From positions 1 to 64,000 of the forward strand of contig CANTAL010000193.1 in NCBI GenBank assembly GCA_947650365.1: 64,000 bases of DNA, given 5' to 3'. This document shows positions 21,844-37,800 of the stretch, one piece after another. The position numbers and the translations under genes were made by a program. The notes below the pieces were generated by a model. That model was not told the origin of the DNA. It made no database searches and saw only the letters and a list, made by a program, of their open reading frames with translations. This DNA comes from Chamaelirium japonicum. Its lineage: Eukaryota > Streptophyta > Magnoliopsida > Liliales > Melanthiaceae. Numbering within the stretch: position 1 is the first letter of the stretch; the number at the start of each line of letters is the position of its first letter.

Positions 21844-23108
21844 GCACGATCCATTCTAATTTATTCATACGATCCATTCTAATTCATTCATACAATCCAT
21901 TCTAATTCTTTCACACGATCCATTCTAATTCATTTGTAGGATCCATTCTAATTCATTCGTACAATCTATTCTAATACATTCGTACGGTCCATTCTTACTC
22001 ATTCGTATGATCCTTTCTAATTCATTCGGACGAATGTATCCATTCTAATTTATTCGTACGATCCATTCTAATTCATTCGTACGATCCATTCTAATTCATT
22101 CGTACGATCCATTCTAATTCATTCGTTCATCCGTTCTAATTCATTCGCACGAATGTATCCATTCTAATTCATTCGTACGATCCATTCTAATTCATTCGTA
22201 CGATCCATTCTAATTTATTCGTAAGATCCATTCTAATTCATTCGTACGATCCATTCTAATTCATTCGTACGATCCATTCTAATTCATTCGCACGAAGGTA
22301 TCCATTCTAGTTCATTCGTACGATCCATTCTAATTCATTCGTACGATCCATTCTAATTCCTTCGTACGATCTATTCTAATTCATTCGTATGATCCATTCT
22401 AATTCATTCGTACGATCCATTCTAATTCATTCGTACGATCCATTCTAATTCCTTCGTACGATCCATTCTAATTCATTCGTACGATCCATTCTAATTCCTT
22501 CGTATCCATTCTAATTCATTCATACAATCCATTCTAATTCATTCGCACGAATGTATCCATTCTAATTTATTCATACGATCAGTTCTAATTCATTCACAAA
22601 ATCTATTCTAATTCATTCATACGATCCATTCTAATTCATTCACACGAATGTATCCATTCTAATTCATTCATACGATCAATTCGAATTCATTCGTACGATC
22701 CATTCTAATTCACTCATACGATCCATTCTAATACATTCATACGATCCATTCTAATTCATTTGCACGAATATATCCATTCTATTTCATTCGTATGATCCAT
22801 TTTTATTCATTCGTACGATCCATTCTAATTCATTCGTACGATCTATTATAATTCATTCGTACGATCCATTCTAATTCATTCGTACGATCCATTCTAATTC
22901 CTTCGTACGATCCATTCTAATTCATTCGTACGATCCATTCTAATACATTCATACAATCCATTCTAATTCTTTCACACGATCCATTCTAATTCATTCGTAC
23001 GATCCATTCTAATTCATTCGTGCAATCCATTCTATTTCATTCGTACGATCCATTCTTACTCATTCGTACGATCCATTATAATTCATTCACACAAATGTAT
23101 CCATTCGT
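21822..23108 (-). repeat. Satellite block 15, reverse sense
   Basis: Counterpart of 44010-46432, which is about 1.1 kb longer. It ends at the perfect palindrome CATTCGTACGAATG (23102-23115). Confidence 0.95.
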
Positions 23109-24854
23109 ACGAATGAATTAGAATAGATTGTACGAATGAATTAGAATGGATCGTACGAATGAATTAGAATGGATCATACGAATGAATTAGAATAGATCGT
23201 ACGAATGAATTAGAATGGATCGTATGATGGAATTAGAATGGATCGTACGAATGAATTAGAATGGATATATTCGTGCAAATGAATTAGAATGGATCGTATG
23301 AATGTATTAGAATGGATCGTGCGAATGAATTAGAATGGATCGTACGAATGAATTAGAATGGATCGTACGAATGAACTAGAATGGATACATTCGTGCGAAT
23401 GAATTAGAATGGATCGTACGAATGAATTAGAATGGATAGTACGAATGAATTAGAATGGATCTTACGAATGAATTAGAATGGATCGTATGAATGAATTAGA
23501 ATGGATCGTACGAATGAATTAGAACGGATACATTCGTGCGAATGAATTAGAATGGATCGGATGAATGAATTAGAATGGATCGTACGAATGAATTAGAATG
23601 GATCAAATGAATGAATTAGAATGGTTACATTCATGCGAATGAATTAGAATGTATCGTACGAATGGATTAGAATGGATCGTACGAATGGATTAGAATGGAT
23701 ACATTCGAGCGAATGAATTAGAATGGATCATACGAATGAATTAGAATGGATCGTACGAATGGATTAGAATGGATCCTACGAATGGATTAGAATGGATACC
23801 TTTGTGCATATGAATTAGAATGGATCGTACGAATGAATTAGAATGGATCATATTAATGAATTAGAATGGATCGTACGAATGAATTAGAATGGATACATTT
23901 GTGCGAATGAATTAGAATGGATCGTGCGAATCAATTAGACTGGATCGTGCGAATGAATAAGAATAGATCATACGAATGAATTAGAATGGATCGTACGAAT
24001 TAATTAGAATGGATACATTCGTGTGAATGAATTAGAATGGATTGTATGAATGAATTAGAATGGATCGTACGAATGAATTAGAATGGATCGTACGAATGAA
24101 TTAGAATGGATCGTACGAATGAATTAGAATGGATACATTCGTGCGAATGAATTAGAATGGATTGTGCGAATGAATAAGAACAGATCGTGCGAATGAATTA
24201 GAATGGATCGTACGAATGATATAGATTGGATCGTGCGAATGAATTAGAATGGATCGTACGAATGAATTAGAATGGATACATTTGTGCGAATGAATTAGAA
24301 TGGATAGTACGCATGAATTAGAATGGATCGTATGAATGATTTAGAATGGATCATACGAATGAATTAGAATGGATCATGCGAATGAATTAGAATGGATCGT
24401 ATGAATGAATTAGAATGGATCGTACGAATGAACTAGAATGGATACATTCGTGCGAATGAATTAGAATGGATCGTATGAATGAATTAGAATGGATCGTACG
24501 AATGAATTAGAATAGATACATTCGTGCGAATGAATTAGAATGGATCGGACGAATGAATTAACATGGATCATACGAATGAATTAGAATGGATCGTACGAAT
24601 GAATTAGAATGGATCGTATGAATAAATTAGAATGGATACATTCGTCCGAATGAATTAGAATGGATCATACGAATGAGTAAAAATGGATTGTACGAATGAA
24701 ATAGAATAGATTGTACAAATGAATTAGAATGGATCCTACGAATGAATTAGAATGGATCGTGTGAAAAAATTAGAATGGATTGTATGAATGAATTAGAATG
24801 GATCGTATGAATGAATTAGAATGGATCGTGCGAATGAATTCGAATGGATCGTAC
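23109..24854 (+). repeat. Satellite block 16, forward sense
   Basis: Counterpart of 46433-48208. Contains ATACCTTTGTGCAT long spacers near 23797 and the higher-order string near 24630-24800. Ends at the class B hinge. Confidence 0.95.
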
Positions 24855-24864
24855 GAATTCATTC
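24832..24864. repeat. Hinge hairpin, class B
   Basis: Perfect 10-bp arms GAATGAATTC / GAATTCATTC with a 13-nt loop, as at 8333-8365. Confidence 0.92.
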
Positions 24865-27018
24865 TAATTCATTCATACAATCCATTCTAATATTTCACAC
24901 GATCTATTCTAATTCATTCGTACAATCTATTCTATTTCATTCGTACGATCCATTCTTACTCAATTGTATGATCCATTCTAATTCATTCGGACGAATGTAT
25001 CCATTCTAATTTATTCGTACGATCCATTCTAATTCATTCGTACGATCCATTCTAATTCTTTCATACGATCCATTCTAATTCATTCATACAATCCATTCTA
25101 ATTCTTTCACACAATCTATTCTAATTCATTCGTAGGATCCATTCTAATTCATTCGTACAATCTATTCTATTTCATTCGTACGATCCATTCTTACTCATTC
25201 GTATGATCCATTCTAATTCATTCGGACGTATGTATCCATTCTAATTTATTTGTACGATCCATTCTAATTGATTCGTACGATCCATTCTAATTCATTCGCA
25301 CCAATGTATCCATTCTAATTCATTCGTACGATCCATTCTAATTCATTCGTAAGATCCATTCTAATTCATTCGTACGATCCATTCTAATTCATTCGTACAA
25401 TCCATTCTAATTCATTCGCACGAATGTATCCATTCTAGTTCATTCGTACGATCCATTCTAATTCATTCGTACGATCCATTCTAATTCATTCGCACGATCC
25501 ATTCTAATTCATTCGTATGATCCATTCTAATTCATTCGTACGATCCATTCTAATTCATTCGCACAAATGTATCCATTCTAATTCATTCGTACGATCCATT
25601 CTAATTCATTCGCACGATCCATTCTAATTCATTCGTACGATCCATTCTAATTCTTTCACACGATCCATTCTAATTCATTCGTACGATCCATTCTAATTCA
25701 TTCGCACGATCCATTCTAATTCATTCGTACGATCCATTCTAATTCATTTGTACGATCCATTCTAATTCATTCGCACAAATGTATGCATTCTAATTCATTC
25801 GTACGTTCCATTCTAATTCATTCGCACGATCCATTCTAATTCATTCGTACGATCCATTCTAATTCATTCGCACGATCTGTTCTTATTCATTCGCACAATC
25901 CATTCTAATTCATTCGCACGAATGTATCCATTCTAATTCATTCGTACGATCCATTCTAATTCATTCGTATGATCCATTCTAATTAATTCGTATTATCCAT
26001 TCTAATTCATTCGTACGATCCATTCTAATTCATTCATACAATCCATTCTAATTTATTCGTACGATCCATTCTAATTCACTCATACGATCCATTCTAATAC
26101 ATTCATACGATCCATTCTAATTCATTTGCACGTATATATCCATTCTAATTCATTCGTACGATCCATTCTAATTCATTCGTACGATCCATTCTAATTCATT
26201 CGCACAATCCATTCTAATTCATTCACACGAATGTATCCATTCTAATTCATTCGTACGATCCATTCTAATTCATTCGTACGATCCATACTAATTCATTCGT
26301 ATGATCCATTCTAATTAATTCCTATGATCCATTCTAATTCATTCGTACGATCCATTCTAATTCATTCATACAATCCATTCTAATACATTCGTACGATCCA
26401 TTCTAATTCACTCATACGATCCATTCTAATACATTCATACGATCCATTCTAATTTATTTGCACGAATATATCCATTCTAATTCATTCGTACGATCCATTC
26501 TAATTCCTTCGTACGATCCATTCTAATTCATTCGTACGATCTATTCTAATTCATTCGCACGATCCATTCTAATTCATTCGTACGATCCATTCTAATTCTT
26601 TCACACGATCCATTCTAATTCATTCGTACGATCCATTCTAATTCATTCATACAATCCATTCTAATTCATTCGTACGATCCATTCTAATTCTCTCATACGA
26701 TCCATTCTAATACATTCATACGATCCATTCTAATTCATTTGCACGAATATATCCATTTTAATTCATTCGTACGATCCATTCTAATTCCTTCGTACGATCC
26801 ATTCTAGTTCATTCGTACGATCTATTCTAATTCATTCGCACGATCCATTCTAATTCATTCGTACGATCCATACTAATTCTTTCACACGATCCATTCTAAT
26901 TCATTCGTACGATCCATTCTAATTCATTCGTGCAATCCATTCTATTTCATTCGTACGATCCATTCTTACTCATTCGTACGATCCATTCTAATTCATTCAC
27001 ACGAATGTATCCATTCGT
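24855..27018 (-). repeat. Satellite block 17, reverse sense
   Basis: Counterpart of 48209-50069, which lacks about the first 190 bp. The end is a near-palindrome, TTCGTACGAA (27014-27023), where the next core begins GAAGG. Confidence 0.95.
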
Positions 27019-28971
27019 ACGAAGGAATTAGAATGGATCGTACGGATGAATTAGAATGGATCGTACGAATGAATTAGAATAGATCGTACGAATGAATTAG
27101 AATGTATCGTACGAAGGAATTAGAATGGATCGTACGAATAAATTAGAATGGATATATTCGTGCAAATGAATTAGAATGGATCGTATGAATGCATTAGAAT
27201 GGATCATATGAGTGAATTAGAATGGATCGTACGAATGAATTAGAATGATTGTATGAATGAATTGGAATAGGTCGTACGAATGAATTAGAATGGATCATAC
27301 GAATTAATTAGAATGGATCATACGAATGAATTAGAATGGATCGTATGAATGAATTAGAATGGATCGTACGAATGAATTAGAATGGATACATTCCTGCGAA
27401 TGAATTAGAATGGATTGTGCGAATGAATTAGAATGGATCGTACGAATGAATTAGAATGGATCGTATGAATGAATTAGAAAGGATCGTACGAATGAACTAG
27501 AATGGATACATTCGTGCGAATGAATTAGAATGGATCGTACGAATGAATTAGAATGGATCGTACGAATGTATTAGAATGGATCTTACGAATGAATTAGAAT
27601 GGATCATACGAATAAATTAGAATGGATCATATGAATGGTTTAGAATGGATACATTCGTGCGAATGAATTAGAATGGATCGGACGACTGAATTAGAATGGA
27701 TCGTACGAATGAATTAGAATGGATCAAATGAATGAATTAGAATGGTTACATTCATGCGAATGAATTAGGATGGATCGTACGAATGGATTAGAATGGATCG
27801 TACGAATGGATTAGAATGGATACATTCGTGCGAATGAATTAGAATGGATCATACGGATGAGTAAGAATGGACCATACGAATGAAATAGAATGGATTGTAC
27901 GAATGAATTAGAATGGATCGTGCGAATGAATTTGAATGGATCGTACGAATGAATTAGAATGGATCGTGCTAATGAATTAGAATTGATCGTACGAATGAAA
28001 TAGAATGGATTGTACGAATGATTTAGAATGGATCGTACGAATAAATTAGAATGGATCGTACGAATGCTTTAGAATGGAGACATTCGTGCAAATGAATTAG
28101 AATGGATCATACGAATGAGTAAGAATGGATCGTACGAATGAAATAGAATAGATTGTGCGAACGAATTAGAATGGATCGTACGAATGAATTAGAATAGATC
28201 GTGTGAAATAATTAGAATGGATTGTATGAATGAATTAGAATAGATCGTATGAATGAATTAGAATGGATCGTACGAATTAATTAGAATGGATCGTACGAAT
28301 GAATTAGAATGGATCGTACGAATGAATTAGAATGGATACATTCGTGCGAATGAATTAGAATGGATACATTCGTGCGAAAGAATTAGAATAGATCGTATGA
28401 ATAAATTAGAATGGATCCTATGAATGAATTAGAATGGATCGTGCTAATGAATTAGAATGGATCGTACGAATGAATTAGACTGGATAGTGCCAATGAATTA
28501 GAATTGATCGAACGAATGAATTAGCATGGATCGTGCTAATGAATTAGAATGGAACGTACGAATGAATTAGAATGGATCGTGTGAAAGAATTATAATGGAT
28601 TGTATGAATGAATTAGAATGGATCGTACGAATGAATTAGAATGGATCGTGTGAAAGAATTAGAATGGATTGTATGAATGAATTAGAATAGATTGTATGAA
28701 TGAATTAGAATGGATCGTACAAAGGAATTAGAATGGATCGTATGAATGAATTAGAATAGATCGTACGAATGAATTAGAATAGATCGTACGAATGAATTAG
28801 AATGGATCGTACGAATGAATTAGAATGGATCGTGTGAAAGAATTAGAATGGATGTACGAATGAATTAGAATGGATCGTGCGAATGAATTAGAATGGATCG
28901 TACGAATGAATTAGAATGGATCGTGCTAATGAATTATAATTGATCGAACGAATGAATTAGCATGGATCGTG
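27019..28971 (+). repeat. Satellite block 18, forward sense
   Basis: Counterpart of 50070-52082. Rich in CGTGTGAAAG and TTGTATG units near 28200-28850. It ends GGATCGTG/CATTCGTACG without a long palindrome. Confidence 0.95.
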
Positions 28972-29480
28972 CATTCGTACGATCCATTCTAATTCATTCG
29001 TAAGATCTATTCTAATTCATTCGTACGATCCATTCTAATTCATTCGTATGATCCATTCTAATTCATTCGCACGAATGTATCCATTCTAGTTCATTCGTAC
29101 GATCCATTCTAATTCATTCTTACGATCCATTCTAATTCATTCGTACGATCGATTCTAATTCATTCGCACTATCCATTCTAATTCATTCGTACGATCCATT
29201 CTAATTCATTCGTATGATCCATTCTAATTTATTCGTTCAAATATATCCATTCTAATTCATTCGTACGATCCATTCTAATTCATTCGCACGATCCATTCTA
29301 ATTCATTCGTACGAATGTATCCATTCTAATTCATTTGCACGATCCATTCTAATTTATTCCTATGATCTATTCTAATTCATTCGTACGATCCATTTTAATT
29401 CATTCTAATTCATTCGTACGATCCATTCTACGATCCATTCTAATTCATTCGTATATTCCATTCTAATTCATTAGCACGAT
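28972..29480 (-). repeat. Satellite block 19, reverse sense
   Basis: Reverse array containing two shortened units (CATTCTAATTCATTCTAATTC near 29403 and CATTCTACGATCC near 29426) that also occur, in either sense, beside the other hairpin copies. Confidence 0.94.
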
Positions 29481-29503
29481 CCATGCTAATGAATTAGAAT
29501 GGA
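29457..29503. repeat. 47-bp perfect hairpin, copy 2
   Basis: Same 20-bp arms as 1030-1076, loop CGATCCA. The flanks are in the opposite order to copy 1, as if the whole locus were inverted. Confidence 0.95.
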
Positions 29504-29507
29504 TCGT
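29481..29507 (+). repeat. Satellite block 20, single forward core
   Basis: One forward core between the hairpin loop and the centre of the 28-bp palindrome 29494-29521; the mirror image of block 2. Confidence 0.9.
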
Positions 29508-29521
29508 ACGATCCAATCTAA
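29494..29521. repeat. 28-bp near-perfect palindrome, copy 2
   Basis: Reverse-complement copy of 1012-1039 with the same single mismatch pair. Confidence 0.9.
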
Positions 29522-31473
29522 TTCATTCATACGATCCATTCTTACTCATTCGTATGACCCATTCTAATTCAATCGTACGATCCATTCTAATTCATTCGTA
29601 CGATCCATTCTAATTCCTTCGTACGATCCATTCTAATTCATTCGTACGATCCATTCTAATTCATTCGTACGATCCATTCTAATTCATTCGCGCAATCTAT
29701 TCTAATTCATTCGTACGATCCATTCTAATTCATTCATACGATCCATTCTAATTCATTCATACAATCCATTCTAATTTATTCGCATGAATGTATCCATTCT
29801 AATTCCTTCGTAGGATCCATTCTAATTCATTCGTACGATCCATTCTAATTCATTCATACGATCCATTCTAATTCATTCATACGATCCATTCTAATTCATT
29901 CATACAATCCATTCTAATTCTTTCACACGATCCATTCTAATTCATTCGTAGGATCCATTCTAATTCATTCGTACAATCTATTCTATTTCATTCGTACGAT
30001 CCATTCTTACTCATTCGTATGATCCATTCTAATTCATTCGGACGAATGTATCTATTCTAATTTATTCGTACGATCCATTCTAATTCATTCGTACGATCTA
30101 TTCTAATTCATTCGTACGATCCATTCTAATTTATTCGTCCGATCCATTCTAATTCATTCACACGAATGTATCCATTCTAATTCATTCGTACGATCCATTC
30201 TAATTTATTCGTACGATCCATTCTAATTCATTCGTAAGATCCATTCTAATTCATTCGTACGATCCATTCTAATTCATTCGTATGATCCATTCTAATTCAT
30301 TCGCACGAATGTATCCATTCTAGTTTATTCGTACGATCCATTCTAATTCATTCGTACGATCCATTCTAATTCATTCGCACGATCCATTCTAATTCATTCG
30401 TACGATCCATTCTAATTCATTCATATGATCCATTCTAATTCATTCGTACGATCCATTCTAATTCAATCGCACAAATGTATCCATTCTAATTCATTCGTAC
30501 GATCCATTCTAATTCATTCGCACGAATCATTCTAATTCATTCGTACGATCCATTCTAATTCATTCGCAAGATCTGTTCTTATTCATTCGCACAATCCATT
30601 CTAATTCATTCGCACGAATGTATCTATTCTAATTCATTCGTACGATCCATTCTAATTCATTCGTACGATCCATTCTAATTCATTCGTATGATCCATTCTA
30701 ATTAATTCGTATGATCCGTTCTAATTCATTCGTACGATCCATTCTAATTTATTCGTACGATTCATTCTAATTCATTTGTAGAATCCATTCTAATTCATTC
30801 GTACAATCTATTCTATTTTATTCGTCCATTCTTACTCATTCGTATGATCCATTCTAATTCATTCGGACGAATGTATCCATTCTAATTTATTCGTACGATC
30901 CATTCTAATTCATTCGTACGATCCATTCTTACTCATTCGTACGATCCATTCTAATTCCTTCGTACGATCCATTCTAATTCATTCGTACGATCCATTCTAA
31001 TTCATTCGCACGAATGTATCCATTCTAATTCATTCGTACGATCCATTCTAATTCATTCGTAAGATCCATTCTAATTCATTCGTACGATCCATTCTAATTC
31101 ATTCGCACGAATGTATCTGTTCTAGTTCATTCCTACGATCCATTCTAATTCATTCGTATGATCCATTCTAATTCATTTGTAAGATCCATTCTAATTCATT
31201 CGTACGATCCATTCTAATTCATTCGTAAGATCCATTCTAATTCATTCGTACGATCCATTCTAATTCATTCGTACGATCCATTCTAATTCATTCGCACGAA
31301 TGTATCCGTTCTAGTTCATTCGTACGATCCATTCTAATTCATTCGTATGATCCATTCTAATTCATTCGTAAGATCCATTCTAATTCATTCGTACGATCCA
31401 TTCTAATTCGTTCGCACAATCCATTCTAATTCATTCATAGGATCCATTCTAATTCATTCATACGATCTATTCC
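29508..31473 (-). repeat. Satellite block 21, reverse sense
   Basis: Starts with variant units (CCAATCTAATTC, then GTATGACCC) also seen at 36101-36140 and 54122-54180. Ends CGATCTATTCCGTACGAATG, a junction shared word for word with 38183 and 56105. Confidence 0.95.
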
Positions 31474-31898
31474 GTACGAATGAAGTAGAATGGATCGTGT
31501 GAAAGAATTAGAATGGATTGTATGAATGAATTAGAATAGATTTTATGAATGAATTAGAATGGATCGTACGAATGAATTAGAATGGATCGTACGAATGAAT
31601 TAGAATGGATACATTCGTGTGAATGAATTAGAATGGATACATTCGTGCGAAAGAATTAGAATAGATCGTATGAATGAATTAGAATGGATCCTATGAATGA
31701 ATTAGAATGGATCGTGCGAATGAAATAGAATGGATCGTACGAATGAATTAGAATGGATCGTGCTAATGAAATAGAATTGATCGAACGAATGAATTAGCAT
31801 GGATCGTGCTAATGAATTAGAATGGAACGTATGAATGAATTAGAATGGATCGTGTGAAAGAATTAGAATGGATTGTATGAATGAATTAGAATGAATTT
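31474..31898 (+). repeat. Satellite block 22, forward sense
   Basis: Same length (425 bp) and content as 38194-38618, offset 6,720. Ends at a class C hinge with one mismatch (GAATGAATTTG). Confidence 0.95.
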
Positions 31899-34800
31899 GT
31901 ACGATCCATTCGAATTCATTCGCACGATCCATTCTAATTCATTCATACGATCCATTCTAATTCATTCATACAATCCATTCTAATTCTTTCACACAATACA
32001 TTCTAATTCATTCGTAGGATCCATTCTAATTCATTCATACAATCTATTATATTTCATTCGTACGATCCATTCTTACTCATTCGTATGATCCATTCTAATT
32101 CATTCGGACGAATGTATCCATTCTAATTTATTCGTACGATCCATTCTAATTCATTCGTACGATCCATTCTAATTCCTTCGTATGATCCATTCTAATTCAT
32201 TCGTACGATCCATTCTAATTCATTCGTACGATCCATTCTATTTCATTCATACGATCCATTCTTACTCATTGGTACGATCCATTCTAATTCTTTCGCACGA
32301 ATGCATCCATTCTAATTCATTCGTACAAATCCATTCTAATTCATTCGCACGATCCATTCTAATTCATTTGCACGAATGTATCCATTCTAATTCATTCATA
32401 CAATCCATTCTAATTCATTCCGTACGATCCATTCTAATTCATTTGCTCGAATGTATCCATTCTAATCCATTCGTACGATCCATTCTAATCCATTCGTACG
32501 ATCCATTCTAATTTATTCGCATGAATGTAACCATTCTAATTCATTCATTTGATCCATTCTAATTCATTCGTACGATCCATTCTAATTCATTAGCACGATC
32601 CATGCTAATTCATTCGTTCGATTAATTCTAATTCATTAGCACGATCCATTCTAATTTATTCGTACGATCCATTCTAATTCATTCGCACGATCCATTCTAA
32701 TTCATTCATAGGATCCAATCTAATTCATTCATACGATCTATTCTGATTCTTTCGCACGAATGTATCCATTCTAATTCATTCGCACGAATGTATCCATTCT
32801 AATTCATTCATACAAATCCATTCTAATTCATTCGTACAATCTATTCTATTTCATTCGTACGATCCATTCTAGTTCATTCGTACGATCCATTCTAATTTAT
32901 TCGTACGATCCATTCTAATTCATTCGTATGATCCATTCTAATTAATTCGTATGATCCATTCTAATTCATTCGTACGATCCATTCTAATTCATTCATACAA
33001 TCCATTTTAATTCATTCGCACGAATGTATCCATTCTAATTAATTCGCACGATCCATTCTAATTCATTCGTATGATCCATTCTTATTCATTCGCACGATCC
33101 AGTCTAATGGATTCGCACGATCCATTCTAATTCATTCTCACGAATGTATCCATTCTAAATCATTCATACGATCCTATCTAATTCATTCGTACGATCCATT
33201 CTAATTCATTCGCACAAATGTATCCATTCTAATTCATTCGTACGATCCATTCTAATTCATTCGTACGATCAGTTCTAATTCATTCACAAAATCTATTCTA
33301 ATTCATTCATACGATCCATTCTAATTCATTCGCACGATCCATTCTAATTCATTCGTACGATCCATTCTAATTCTTTCACACAATCCATTCTAATTCATTC
33401 GTACGATCCATTCTAATTCATTCGTACGATCCATTCTAATTCATTCGTACGATCCATTCTAATTCCTTCGTACGATCCATTCTAATTCATTCGTACGATC
33501 CATTCTATTTCATTCGTACGATCCATTCTTACTCATTGGTACGATCCATTCTAATTCTTTCGCACGAATGTATCCATTCTAATTCATTCGTATGAATCCA
33601 TTCTAATTCATTCGCACGATCCATTCTAATTCATTTGCACGAATGTATCCATTCTAATTCATTCATACAATCCATTCTAATTCATTCTGTACGATCCATT
33701 CTAATTCAGTTGCTCGAATGTATCCATTCTAATCCATTCGTACGATCCATTCTAATCCATTCGTACGATCCATTCTAATTCATTCGCATGAATGTAACCA
33801 TTCTAATTCATTCATTTGATCCATTCTAATTCATTCGTACGATCCATTCTAATTCATTAGCACGATCCATGCTAATTCATTCGTTCGATTAATTCTAATT
33901 CATTAGCACGATCCATTCTAATTCATTCGTACGATCCATTCTAATTCATTCGCACGATCCATTCTAATTCATTCATAGGATCCATTCTAATTCATTCTTA
34001 CGATCTATTCTAATTCTTTCGCACGAATGTATCCATTCTAATTCATTCGCACGAATGTATCCATTCTAATTCATTCGTACGAATCCATTCTAATTCATTC
34101 GTACAATCTATTCTATTTCATTCGTACGATCCATTCTAGTTCATTCGTACGATCCATTCTAATTTATTCGTACGATCCATTCTAATTCATTCGTATGATC
34201 CATTCTACTTAATTCGTATGATCCATTCTAATTCATTCGTACGATCCATTCTAATTCATTCATACAATACATTCTAATTCATTCACACGAATGTATCCAT
34301 TCTAATTAATTCGTACGATCCATTCTAATTCATTCGTATGATCCATTCTTATTCATTCGCACGATCCAGTCTAATGGATTCGCATGATCCATTCTAATTC
34401 ATTCTCACGAATGTATCCATTCTAATTCATTCATACGATCCATTCTAATTCAATCGTACGATCCATTCTAATTCATTCGCACAAATGTATCCATTCTAAT
34501 TCATTCGTACGATCCATTCTAATTCATTCGTACGATCAGTTCTAATTCATTCACAAAATCTATTCTAATTCATTCATACGATCCATTCTAATTCATTCGC
34601 ACGATCCATTCTAATTCATTCGTACGATCCATTCTAATTCTTTTACACGATCCATTCTAATTCATTCGTACGATCCATTCTAATTCATTCGCACGATCCA
34701 TTCTAATTCATTCGTATGATCCATTCTAATTCATTCATACGATCCATTCTAATTCATTCGTACGATCCATTCTAATTCATTCGCACAAATGTATCCATTC

Positions 34801-37800
34801 TAATTCATTCGTACGATCCATTCTAATTCATTCGCACGAATGTAACCATTCTAATTCATTCGTACGATCCATTCTAATTAATTCGTATGATCCATTCTAA
34901 TTCATTCGTACGATCCATTCTAATTCATTCATACAATCCATTTAGATTCATTCGCACAAATGTATCCATTCAAATTCATTCATACGATCCAATCTAATTC
35001 ATTCATACGATCCATTCTAATTCATTCGCACGAATATATCCATTCTAATTCTTTCGTACGATGCATTCTAATTCATTAGTATGATCCATTCTAAGTCATT
35101 TATTTGATCCATTCTAATTCATTCGTACGATCCATTCTAATTCATTCGTCCGATCCATTCTAATTCATTCGTACGATCCATTCTATTTCATTCGCACGAT
35201 CCATTCTAATTCATTCGTACGATCCATTCTAATTCATTCGTACGATCCATTCTAATTCATTCGTATGATCCATTCTAATTAATTCGTACGATCCATTCTA
35301 ATTCATTCGTACGATCCATTCTAATTCATTCGTATGATCCATTCTAATTCATTCGTACGATCCATTCTAATTCATTCCGCACGATCCATTCTAATTCATT
35401 CGTACGATCCATTCTATTTCATTCGTACGATCTATTCTTACTCATTGGTACGATCCATTCTAATTCATTCGCACGAATGTATCCATTCTAATTCATTCGT
35501 ACGAATCCATTCTAATTCATTCGCACGATCCATTCTAATTCATTCGCACGAATATATCCATTCTAATTCATTCATACAATCCATTCTAATTCATTCCGTA
35601 CGATCCATTCTAATTCATTCGCTCGAATGTATCCATTCTAATCCATTCGTACGATCCATTCTATTCCATTCGTACGATCCATTCTAATTCATTCGCATGA
35701 ATGTAACCATTCTAATTCATTCATTTGATCCATTCTAGTTCATTCGTACGATCCATTCTAATTCATTAGCACGATCCATGCTAATTCATTCGTTCGATCA
35801 ATTCTAATTCATTAGCATGATCCATTCTAATTCTTTCGTACGATCCATTCTAATCCATTCGCACGATCCATTCTAATTCATTCATAGGATCCATTCTAAT
35901 TCATTCATACGATCTATTCTAATTCTTTCGCACGAATGTATCCATTCTAATTCATTCGTACGATCCATTCTAATTAATTAATATGATCCATTCTAATTCA
36001 TTCGTACGATCCATTCTAATTCATATGCACAAAGGTATCCATTCTAATCCATTCGTAGGATCCATTCTAATCCATTCGTACGATCCATTCTAATTCATTC
36101 ATACGATCCATTCTTACTTATTCGTATGACCCATTCTAATTCAATCGTACGATCCATTCTAATATATTCGTACGATCCATTCTAATTCCTTCGTAAGATC
36201 CATTCTAATTCATTCGTACGATCCATTCTAATTCATTCGTACGATCCATTCTAATTCATTCGCGCAATCTATTCTAATTCATTCGTACGATTCATTCTAA
36301 TTCATTCATACGATCCATTCTAATTCATTCGCACGAATGTATCCATTCTAATTCCTTCGTACGATCCATTCTAATTCATTCGTACGATCCATTCTAATTC
36401 ATTCATACGATCCATTCTAATTTATTCATACGATCCATTCTAATTCATTCATACAATCCATTCTAATTCTTTCACACGATCCATTCTAATTCATTCGTAG
36501 GATCCATTCTAATTCATTCGTACAATCTATTCTATTTCATTCGTACGATCCATTCTTACTCATTCGTATGATCCATTCTAATTCATTCGGACGAATGTAT
36601 CTATTCTAATTTATTCGTACGATCCATTCTAATTCATTCGTACGATCTATTCTAATTCATTCGTACGATCCATTCTAATTTATTCGTCAGATCCATTCTA
36701 ATTCATTCACACGAATGTATCCATTCTAATTCATTCGTACGATCCATTCAAATTCATTCGTACGATCCATTCTAATTCATTCGTAAGATCCATTCTAATT
36801 CATTCGTACGATCCATTCTAATTCATTCGTACGATCCATTCTAATTCATTCGCACGAATGAATCCATTCTAGTTCATTCGTACGATCCATTCTAATTCAT
36901 TCGTACGATCAATTCTAATTCATTCGCACGATCCATTCTAATTCATTCGTACGATCCATTCTAATTCATTCATATGATCCATTCTAATTCATTCGTACGA
37001 TCCATTCTAATTCATTCGCACAAATGTATCCATTATAATTCATTCGTACGATCCATTCTAATTCATTCGCACGATCCATTCTAATTCATTCGTACGATCC
37101 ATTCTAATTCATTCGCACGATCTGTTCTTATTCATTCGCACAATCCATTCTAATTCATTCGCACGAATGTATCCATTCTAATTCATTCGTACGATCCATT
37201 CTAATTCATTCGTACGATCCATTCTAATTCATTCGTATGATCCATTCTATATAATTTGTATGATCCATTCTAATTCATTCGTACGATCCATTCTAATTTA
37301 TTCGTACGATTCATTCTAATTCATTTGCACGAATTTATCCATTCTAATTAATTCGTACGATCCATTCAAATTAATTCGCACGAATGTATCCATTCTAATT
37401 CATTCGCACGATCCATTCTAATTCATTCGTACGATCCATTCTAATTCATTCGTACGATCCATTCTAATTCATTCGTAGAATCCATTCTAATTCATTCGTA
37501 CAATCTATTCTATTTCATTCGTCCATTCTTACTCATTCGTATGATCCATTCTAATTCATTCGGACGAATGTATCCATTCTAATTTATTCGTACGATCCAT
37601 TCTAATTCATTCGTACGATCCATTCTTACTCATTCGTACGATCCATTCTAATTCCTTCGTACGATCCATTCTAATTCCTTCGTACGATCCATTCTAATTC
37701 ATTCGTACGATCCATTCTAATTCATTCGCACGAATGTATCCATTCTAATTCATTCGTACGATCCATTCTAATTCATTCGTAAGATCCATTCTAATTCATT

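Larger units (their letters stand above)
19431..31473. repeat. Segmental duplication, copy A
   Basis: Shares block order, junction types and rare variants with copy B at 41573-56115. The offset is exactly 22,142 bp from 19431 to 21343, rises by 46 bp (two 23-bp units) by 21811, and by later block-sized gains and losses reaches about 24,640 at 31473. The blocks had already alternated in sense before copying. Confidence 0.85.
29530..36100. repeat. Large tandem duplication, copy 1
   Basis: About 6.57 kb followed directly by copy 2 (36101-41530). Offsets between equivalent markers are 6,572 bp at the start, exactly 6,720 bp over about 31463-33460, and exactly 5,430 bp over 33461-36061. The 1,290-bp step reflects an extra internal tandem copy beginning at 33461. 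Confidence 0.85.
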